From an uncultured Bacteroidota bacterium (lineage in GTDB: Bacteria; Bacteroidota; Bacteroidia; Flavobacteriales; Flavobacteriaceae): a stretch of 11,174 nucleotides of DNA. Under the pieces are notes generated by a model, which ran no database searches, was not told where the DNA came from, and saw only the letters and a program-made list of their open reading frames with translations. The stretch covers positions 1 through 11,174 of the forward strand of contig CAISUR010000142.1 of assembly GCA_903888655.1 (NCBI GenBank). Reading direction: 5' to 3'. The stretch's first letter is position 1, and every line of letters begins with the position of its first letter. The position numbers and the translations under genes are program-made. This document shows positions 5,657 through 11,174 of the stretch, one piece after another.

Positions 5657-6991
5657 TTGAAAAAATCAATCCTTTTTGGTTTCCTTCTGTTTTTTTGTGC
5701 GCAAGTGATTTACGGACAAGAAGGCTTTCATTTTGATACCAACAAGAATAAAATTACCATTCCTTTTCAATTCATCAATAATTTAATTATTATTCCCGTT
5801 TCGGTTAATGGAGTTTCGATGAATTTTCTTTTGGATACAGGCGTTGAAGAGACGGTCTTATTTAGTCTTGATGATACCAATGAAGTAAGTTTTTCAAAAT
5901 TAGAAAAAATCAAAATAAGAGGGTTGGGTAGCAATGCCGATTTTGACGGCTTCAAGTCGGTACATAATAATTTGGTTATCAATAACTACATTGATTTAAA
6001 TCACGATATTTATTTAGTTTTAGATCAAAATATTACTATTTCTTCTCAAGTTGGATTTCCTGTTAATGGCATTCTGGGGTACCATTTTTTTAAAAATCAT
6101 ATGGTTAAGATTAACTATGCGACCACTACAATTACTATTTTTCGCAACGCTGTTAAAGGATTGAAGCACGTTCGAAGAAACTATGTGAAAATGCCTTTGG
6201 AACTCATTAATAATAAACCTTATATTATCGGTACATCGTCCTTCGAGGGACAACAAAGTTCTTTTAGTGCAAAATTCTTGCTCGATACGGGTAATTGCGA
6301 CGCCTTATGGTTTTTTAAGCAAAATGATAGTCGAATTAATATTCCAAAGAAAACTATTGAAGATTTTCTTGGTATTGGTTTCAGCGGAGAAATTTTTGGA
6401 AAAAGAGGTAAAATTATGGGACTAGAACTTAGTAAATTCAAATTTTCAAATCCGATAGCAGCTTTTCCAGACACTATTGCCACTTGTAATTTGGATAAAA
6501 ATATAGGTAGAATTGGGTCAATAGGTTCCGAAATAATTCGCCGCTTTACGATGGTATTGAATTATAAAGCTAATGAAGTGTATTTTAAGAAAAACCACCA
6601 TTTTGACGACCCGTTTCATTTCAATATGTCTGGAATAGAAATTCAGCACAAAGGCTTGCAATGGATTTCTTCGAGTTATGAAGACAATCCAACTTTAAGT
6701 AATAATCTTTTTAAATCAAGTGGCGAAAAAATAATAAACAATCTCAAATATCGATTTGAATTAAAACCTATTTACGTCATTACCAACATTCGGAAAAATT
6801 CACCAGCAGCTATTGCAGGTCTCCAAAAAGAAGATATTATAGTGACTATTGATAAAAAAAACGCCTACAATTTTACCTTGCAAGAAATCAATGAGTTATT
6901 GAAATCCGAAGAGGGTAAACTCATTGAAATTGAAATTGATCGGAATGGCAAGACACTTAAATTCAAAATACAGCTCCAAGAGGTTTATTGA
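5657..6991 (+). CDS. Secreted double retropepsin-like aspartyl protease with PDZ domain
   Basis: This 444-residue protein starts with a signal peptide: Lys-Lys, a hydrophobic core (about 5-14), and likely cleavage after VIYG20, so it should be exported to the periplasm or cell surface. Two retropepsin-like domains follow, each with the catalytic motif: FLLDTG with D60 and FLLDTG with D210. Each also has a later hydrophobic-Gly strand, NGILGYHFF (137-145) and GRIGSIGSEII (284-294). A PDZ domain (about 372-442, ITNIRKNSPAAIAGLQKEDI) ends the protein. PDZ plus aspartyl protease is a known Bacteroidota combination; targets are unknown. The start used is TTG at 5657-5659, because no in-frame ATG precedes the signal peptide. 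An ATG at 5643 is out of frame by one base, so an indel in the A-run 5645-5650 could conceal a start. Confidence 0.88.
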   Translation: MKKSILFGFLLFFCAQVIYGQEGFHFDTNKNKITIPFQFINNLIIIPVSVNGVSMNFLLDTGVEETVLFSLDDTNEVSFSKLEKIKIRGLGSNADFDGFKSVHNNLVINNYIDLNHDIYLVLDQNITISSQVGFPVNGILGYHFFKNHMVKINYATTTITIFRNAVKGLKHVRRNYVKMPLELINNKPYIIGTSSFEGQQSSFSAKFLLDTGNCDALWFFKQNDSRINIPKKTIEDFLGIGFSGEIFGKRGKIMGLELSKFKFSNPIAAFPDTIATCNLDKNIGRIGSIGSEIIRRFTMVLNYKANEVYFKKNHHFDDPFHFNMSGIEIQHKGLQWISSSYEDNPTLSNNLFKSSGEKIINNLKYRFELKPIYVITNIRKNSPAAIAGLQKEDIIVTIDKKNAYNFTLQEINELLKSEEGKLIEIEIDRNGKTLKFKIQLQEVY

Positions 6992-7027
6992 AAGCGTATT
7001 GTAAATGACTATACATAAACCTAAAAT

Positions 7028-7049
7028 TTAACAATTGTTTTGTTGTTAA
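7028..7049. repeat. Short inverted repeat TTAACAA-N8-TTGTTAA
   Basis: Seven-base perfect arms at 7028-7034 and 7043-7049 lie 37 bases past the protease stop. The arms are A+T-rich and no T-run follows, so a terminator role is weak; an operator is equally possible. The rest of the 282-base gap 6992-7273 holds no gene that I can support, only the direct repeats at 7168-7198. Confidence 0.35.
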
Positions 7050-7167
7050 CTATTAATCAGTTTAGATGTATTTTGTAGAAATACTAAAATTACAAGCGCA
7101 TTATTCTTAAAGTTCCACTAACTATTACTTTCAAATACGGTACCTTATTAGTTCTTTAATAAGTGTG

Positions 7168-7198
7168 ATTTATGTAATATTTGACTTTATTTATGTAA
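7168..7198 (+). promoter_or_regulatory. Paired direct repeats upstream of the AraC-type regulator
   Basis: ATTTATGTAA occurs exactly at 7168-7177 and 7189-7198, with starts 21 bases apart (two helical turns), the spacing typical of AraC-family half-sites and some response-regulator sites. A -7-like CAACTTTG (7220-7227, one mismatch from TAnnTTTG) lies 21 bases after the second copy, so that copy would cover the -33 region, where no TTG is present. Autoregulation of the downstream operon is an inference. Confidence 0.45.
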
Positions 7199-7273
7199 CA
7201 CCTTTTCCACTACAAATTACAACTTTGTCTTACTGTAATTTTAAAGTTTATAATTGACTTAAAAAACGTTTCT

Positions 7274-7849
7274 ATGAAGTTATTCATTAAATATATGGTT
7301 AGTACGCGATGTAAGATGGTTGTAAAAGAAGAACTTAAAAAGATAGGCCTTCATTTTATCATTGTTGATTTGGGCGAAATAGAAATCATGGAAAACATAT
7401 CTGAAGACAAACGAGCCTTATTAAGAAAGGGATTAGCGAATTCTGGATTGGAATTAATGGATGACAAAAAAGCCATTTTGATAGAGAAAATTAAGAATGT
7501 CATTATTGAAATGGTTCACTATTCAGAGGAAATGCCAAAAGTAAATTATTCGGATTATATCAGTGAAAAACTTCATCACGATTACACCTATTTATCTAAT
7601 ATTTTCTCGGAAGTAAAAGGCATGACCATTCAACAATTCATAATTACGCACAAGATCGAACGAGCCAAAGAGTTATTGCTCTATGACGAATACAATCTCA
7701 CCGAAATATCTTATAAACTTAATTATAGCAGCGTAGCGCATTTATCCAATCAGTTTAAAAAAGTGACGGGTTTGACTCCTTCTCATTTTAAAAAATTAAA
7801 AGAAAAACGAAGAAATCCGATAGAAGAAATAGGAGATGAATTATTATGA
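7274..7849 (+). CDS. Small AraC-family transcriptional regulator
   Basis: This 191-residue DNA-binding protein has the two AraC helix-turn-helices in its C-terminal half. HTH1 (about 92-125) is SDYISEKLHHDYTYLSNIFS plus the G-M-T-I-Q-Q-F-I linker; HTH2 (about 140-176) is NLTEISYKLNYSSVAHLSNQ followed by FKKVTGLTPSHFKK. There is no cupin-type arabinose-binding domain. Instead the first 40 or so residues (KYMVSTRCKMVVKEELKKIG, then strand-like HFIIVDLGEIEI) suggest a small alpha-beta fold resembling heavy-metal-associated (HMA) domains but with only one Cys (C13) of the usual pair. Its TGA overlaps the ATG of the hybrid kinase by four bases, so the two are translationally coupled. It has no receiver domain, so any link to the phosphorelay must be indirect. 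Confidence 0.9.
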   Translation: MKLFIKYMVSTRCKMVVKEELKKIGLHFIIVDLGEIEIMENISEDKRALLRKGLANSGLELMDDKKAILIEKIKNVIIEMVHYSEEMPKVNYSDYISEKLHHDYTYLSNIFSEVKGMTIQQFIITHKIERAKELLLYDEYNLTEISYKLNYSSVAHLSNQFKKVTGLTPSHFKKLKEKRRNPIEEIGDELL

Positions 7850-10542
7850 ATAAGAAAGAAAATCATTATGCTCGTAGCTTGATAGAAGCTAGTTTAGATC
7901 CCTTGGTAACCATCAATATTAATGGAAAAATCACGGATATGAATGAAGCTACTGTTACTATAACTGGACTTACTCGCGAGGAACTTACTGATTCAGATTT
8001 TTTTGATTATTTTACTGAACCTCAACAAGCACGTGAAGTATATCAAGAAGTTTTTGCAAAAGGTTCAGTTGCCGATTCGCCTTTGACATTGCGTCATACA
8101 GGGGGAAAATTGACCGACGTTTTATTTAATGGCTCGACCTATAAAGATGGTGCAGGAAATGTTCTTGGTGTAGTCATTGTTGCACGCGATATTGCAGAAC
8201 AAAAGTGGGCTTTAGATTTAAGGGCTGCCAATAAAGAATTAGCAAATCAGAATAAAGAAAAAGAAAAACGTGAAGCCGAATTAGTTATTGCTAATAGAGA
8301 ACTTAATTTTCAAAATAAAGAAAAAGAAAAGCGCGCATCAGAATTAACTATCGCAAATAAAGAATTGATTTACCAAAATAATGAAAAAGAAAATCGAGCT
8401 GCCGAATTGATAATTGCTAATAAAGAATTAGCATTTCAATCAGACGAAAAAATAAATCGTGCCAACGAATTAGTCATTGCCGATAAAGAGCTTAACTTTC
8501 AAAACCTAGAAAAAGAAAAACGAGTAGTTGAAAATAAAGCATTAGAAGCTTACAATTATTCTTTAAAATTAGCTTCACAATATTCGTTAAGTTTGATAGA
8601 AGCTAGTCGTGATCCATTATTTACTATAAGTTTGGATGGCAAAATTACCGACACCAATCAAGCCTCTGTTCGTGTTACCGATGTTACTAAAGAAAATTTA
8701 ATTGGTTCTGATTTTATAAATTATTTCACAGAACCCGCTCTTGCCAAAAAAGGATATGAAGAAGTGTTTTCAAAAGGTTTTGTAGAAGACTATCCGTTGA
8801 CATTAATTGATGGTAAACAAACTTGTGTCTTATTTAACGGTTCTGTTTATAAAGATGCTCATGATAATGTCATTGGTGCTGTGGTGGTAGCACGAGATAT
8901 TACCGAGCAAAAAAAAGCCGAAAAAGAACTTATCGAAGCCAAAGCCTGTGCCGAATTAGCCACCAAAATTGTCGAGGAAGCTTTAATAAAAGCAGAAGAT
9001 GCCACAAGAATTGCAGTCGATTCGGTAAAAGCGAAACAGCAGTTCTTATCCAACATGAGTCATGAAATTCGCACCCCGATGAATGCGATAATCGGATTTA
9101 CTAAAGTGGTTTTAAAAACAGAGTTAACCGTCAAGCAAAAGGAATATCTCGAAGCTATAAAAATTAGTGGCGATGCTTTAATTGTGCTAATCAATGATAT
9201 TTTAGATTTAGCTAAAGTAGATTCCGGTAAAATGTCATTTGAGAAAGTACCTTTTAAAATGTCAAAATCTATTGCGGCAATGATGCACTTATTTGATATT
9301 AAAAGTCAAGAAAAAAATGTGCTATTACTCAAAGAATACGACGAAAATATTCCAGAAATTGTTGTTGGTGACCCTGTTCGATTGCATCAAATTATTTTAA
9401 ATTTAGTGAGTAATGCAGTTAAGTTTACCATTCAAGGAAAAATCATTGTTAGCGTTACGTTAGTTCAAGAAACAGCACAAGAGGTAGTTATTGAATTTGC
9501 GGTTTCTGATACCGGTATTGGCATTATTGAATCTAAAATAGAACGTATTTTTGAAAATTTTCAGCAAGCTTCAAGTGGCACTTCTCGAATTTATGGCGGA
9601 ACTGGACTTGGTTTGGCGATCGTGAAACAATTGGTTGAAGGACAAGGCGGAACTTTACAGGTAAAAAGTATCATTAATGAGGGTTCTATCTTTAGCTTTC
9701 GATTGCCTTTTCAAAAAACTAATGAAAGTATTGAAACTGTTGAAGAAATTATTTCTTTGGAAACCAGTTTTCAATATATCAGTGTTTTAGTGGTCGAAGA
9801 TATTGCGCTAAATCAATTATTAATGCGAACCTTATTGGATGATTTTGGGTTTAATTGCGACATCGCTGCTAATGGTAAAATTGCTATCGAAAAATTGAAG
9901 TTAAAACACTATGATATTATTTTGATGGATTTGCAAATGCCTGTAATGAACGGATTTGAAACTACAGAATACATTAGAAAAGAACTAAATTCTAATGTGC
10001 CAATTGTAGCTTTAACAGCTGATGTCACTACTGTTGATTTACAGAAATGTAAAGCAGTGGGGATGAATGATTATGTTTCTAAACCCATTGACGAACGTTT
10101 GCTACACAGCAAAATAATTGGAATTTTAAAAAAAATGGATGAAAATAACCAAGAAATAGCCATTCATAAAAATGATGTCAAGCCAAGATGTATTGATTTG
10201 AATTACTTGAATCAACGCACAAAATCTAATCCTAAATTAATGACAGAGATGATTTTATTATATCTGGAGCAAACACCTCCTTTGATAGAAAGTATGCGAT
10301 TAAGTTTTGATCAAAAAGATTGGAGAACATTACATGCAACGGTGCATAAAATGATACCGTCATTTTCTATCGTTGGAATCAATCAAGATTTTGAACTTAT
10401 GGCAAAGAAAGTAAAAGATTTTGCCAACATACAATCTGAGGAAGATTTAATTCCCAATATGGTATTGCAACTAGAAAATATTTGTATCCAAGCTTGCCGC
10501 GAATTAGAAGAAGAATTGTTGATTATTAAAAATTTAAACTAA
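7846..10542 (+). CDS. Soluble PAS-PAS hybrid histidine kinase with receiver and HPt domains
   Basis: This 898-residue protein has no transmembrane segment, so it senses in the cytoplasm. Order: PAS1 (about 8-120), five coiled-coil repeats (126-230), PAS2 (about 246-357), signalling helix (357-398), HisKA with H406 in MSHEIRTPMN, HATPase with N519/N523 (N box), D555 in SDTGIG (G1) and GGTGLGL 584-590 (G2), receiver (about 645-762) with E651/D652, phospho-acceptor D695 in LMDLQMP, T724 and K746, and an HPt domain (about 785-890) with H834 in TVHKMIP. All stations for H406 to D695 to H834 transfer are intact, so it should pass phosphate to the receiver protein encoded next. The two PAS domains are clear duplicates (SLIEAS-DPL, YFTEP, VLFNGS-YKD). 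The signal is unknown. The gene overlaps both neighbours, by 4 bases and by 1. Confidence 0.96.
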   Translation: MNKKENHYARSLIEASLDPLVTININGKITDMNEATVTITGLTREELTDSDFFDYFTEPQQAREVYQEVFAKGSVADSPLTLRHTGGKLTDVLFNGSTYKDGAGNVLGVVIVARDIAEQKWALDLRAANKELANQNKEKEKREAELVIANRELNFQNKEKEKRASELTIANKELIYQNNEKENRAAELIIANKELAFQSDEKINRANELVIADKELNFQNLEKEKRVVENKALEAYNYSLKLASQYSLSLIEASRDPLFTISLDGKITDTNQASVRVTDVTKENLIGSDFINYFTEPALAKKGYEEVFSKGFVEDYPLTLIDGKQTCVLFNGSVYKDAHDNVIGAVVVARDITEQKKAEKELIEAKACAELATKIVEEALIKAEDATRIAVDSVKAKQQFLSNMSHEIRTPMNAIIGFTKVVLKTELTVKQKEYLEAIKISGDALIVLINDILDLAKVDSGKMSFEKVPFKMSKSIAAMMHLFDIKSQEKNVLLLKEYDENIPEIVVGDPVRLHQIILNLVSNAVKFTIQGKIIVSVTLVQETAQEVVIEFAVSDTGIGIIESKIERIFENFQQASSGTSRIYGGTGLGLAIVKQLVEGQGGTLQVKSIINEGSIFSFRLPFQKTNESIETVEEIISLETSFQYISVLVVEDIALNQLLMRTLLDDFGFNCDIAANGKIAIEKLKLKHYDIILMDLQMPVMNGFETTEYIRKELNSNVPIVALTADVTTVDLQKCKAVGMNDYVSKPIDERLLHSKIIGILKKMDENNQEIAIHKNDVKPRCIDLNYLNQRTKSNPKLMTEMILLYLEQTPPLIESMRLSFDQKDWRTLHATVHKMIPSFSIVGINQDFELMAKKVKDFANIQSEEDLIPNMVLQLENICIQACRELEEELLIIKNLN
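8221..8535 (+). repeat. Five in-frame 63-bp repeats coding for 21-residue coiled-coil units
   Basis: Residues 126-230 of the kinase are five units of exactly 21 residues (three heptads), approximately V-I-A-N-K-E-L-x-F-Q-N-x-E-K-E-K-R-A-x-E-L, starting at residues 126, 147, 168, 189 and 210. Units 2 and 3 are the most alike; unit 5 has diverged at its end (RVVEN). They form a continuous charged coiled coil joining the two PAS domains. The DNA units are similar but not identical, showing synonymous drift. Confidence 0.9.
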
Positions 10543-10976
10543 TGAAAACAGAATCTAAAATAAAAATATTCCTTGTAGATGATGATGCTTTGTTTCTTAA
10601 ATCGTTAGAAATTGAGTTTCTAATTCAGGCTGATTTTGATATTCAAACATTTGCAACAGGAGAATTGTGTGTTGAAAGGCTTGAAGAACAACCCGATATC
10701 ATCATTCTTGATTTTCATCTTGACGGCATTACAAAAAATGCTATGAATGGCTTGGAAACTTTAGACAAAATTAAAATTTATAATGATAAAATACCTGTTA
10801 TAATGTTATCTTCGCAAGATAAAATTGAAGTAGCAATTCAATGTATGCATCATCATGCAACCGATTATGTGGTGAAAAGTGAAACTGCTTTTTTTAGACT
10901 TAAAAAAATTATTACATCAATTTTACACACTCAAAAAATCGAGAAACAACTCTACTGGTACATGAATAAAATGTAA
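10542..10976 (+). CDS. Stand-alone response-regulator receiver protein
   Basis: This 144-residue single-domain CheY-like receiver has no DNA-binding or enzymatic output. Key residues: acidic pair D13/D14 in LVDDD, phospho-acceptor D57 in IILDFHLD, S90 in IMLSSQD and K112 in DYVVKS. The loop after D57 is longer than usual (DGITKNAMNGLE in place of the compact M-P-x-M-x-G). The last 20 or so residues (QKIEKQLYWYMNKM) form a short aromatic-rich tail. Its ATG shares one base with the TAA of the hybrid kinase, so it is coupled to it and is the likely terminal acceptor from the kinase's HPt His834. It could signal by protein contact or act as a phosphate sink. Confidence 0.93.
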   Translation: MKTESKIKIFLVDDDALFLKSLEIEFLIQADFDIQTFATGELCVERLEEQPDIIILDFHLDGITKNAMNGLETLDKIKIYNDKIPVIMLSSQDKIEVAIQCMHHHATDYVVKSETAFFRLKKIITSILHTQKIEKQLYWYMNKM

Positions 10977-11017
10977 TTAAGTAATTCATATAACTTTATT
11001 ATTTTATAGTGTAACTG

Positions 11018-11044
11018 TTGAGGATAAAATTAAAATAACCTTTG
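11018..11044 (+). promoter_or_regulatory. Possible TTG/-7 promoter for the right-edge gene
   Basis: TTG (11018-11020), 16 bases, then AACCTTTG (11037-11044) approximate the Bacteroidota TTG-N17-23-TAnnTTTG promoter, with one mismatch in the -7 box and a slightly short spacer. It sits 56 bases before the ATG at 11101 and after the end of the signalling operon. Confidence 0.35.
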
Positions 11045-11100
11045 TATACAATTTTTATTGAAACATTCTTAAACTATACATAATTACAAATTAGTAAAAT

Positions 11101-11174
11101 GAAAAAGTCTATCGACACTACCGAATTAGAAAAAGGTAAAACCCACATTGTAGTTGAAATTGTAGAATATATGC
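11101..11174 (+). CDS. N-terminal fragment of a possible cupin-domain protein (cut by window edge)
   Basis: ATG at 11101 opens a frame that runs off the window, giving 24 full codons and the start of another: MKKSIDTTELEKGKTHIVVE, then IVEYM. The stretch KGKTHIVVEIVEYM recalls the start of small flavobacterial cupin proteins (about 110 residues), which continue with a short beta-barrel. No barrel motif is visible, so this rests only on resemblance from memory. It is separated by 124 bases from the operon before it and probably has its own promoter. Confidence 0.4.

Noticed and set aside
7125..7142. Second att-like copy matching the mnmE 3' end at 15 of 18 bases
   Set aside because: It would bracket mnmE and other ordinary genes rather than accessory DNA, and no integrase is nearby; probably coincidence in A+T-rich sequence.
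11101..11174. Right-edge gene as a fourth member of the signalling operon
   Set aside because: A 124-base gap containing a plausible promoter separates it from the tightly overlapping genes before it.

Overview
The window looks like a Bacteroidota chromosome segment, most likely Flavobacterium or a close flavobacterial relative. Reasons: strong A+T richness; protein sequences of flavobacterial type (MnmE, the class I aminotransferase, the small AraC regulator); a textbook Bacteroidota -7 box (TATCTTTG) in front of mnmE; A-rich rather than Shine-Dalgarno leaders; and two genes that seem to start with TTG. This assignment rests on recognition, not on a database search.

Layout. Bases 1-1695 look accessory. 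They hold the C-terminal end of a probable IS110-type transposase, a long fold-back sequence, and a minus-strand gene coding for a phospholipase-D-type (HKD) domain joined to what looks like the substrate-binding beta-domain of Hsp70. This gene lies between two inverted copies of GTTAGTGGCA, much like a one-gene cassette. Between it and mnmE are decayed reading-frame fragments. All of this abuts the 3' end of mnmE (minus strand, 1696-3096), whose last 18 bases closely resemble the known attB of SGI1-type genomic islands. Bases 3097-3456 are intergenic, with degenerate repeats and a CRP/FNR-like palindrome ahead of a tandem universal stress protein (3457-4287). That gene converges, through a 15-bp hairpin, on a class I PLP aminotransferase (minus, 4357-5553). 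Divergent from the aminotransferase is a secreted double retropepsin-like protease with a C-terminal PDZ domain (5657-6991).

Bases 7274-10976 form a tightly overlapping three-gene signalling operon: a small AraC-type regulator, an 898-residue soluble hybrid histidine kinase (PAS, five 21-residue coiled-coil repeats, PAS, HisKA, HATPase, receiver, HPt) and a stand-alone receiver protein. Together they contain every station of a His-Asp-His-Asp phosphorelay. The window ends in the first 24-25 codons of another gene, possibly a cupin protein.

The two most interesting points are the HKD-nuclease/Hsp70-SBD fusion in its cassette-like frame, and the phosphorelay operon led by an AraC regulator whose N-terminus may be a degenerate HMA-like fold. 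No tRNA, rRNA or CRISPR array was seen.
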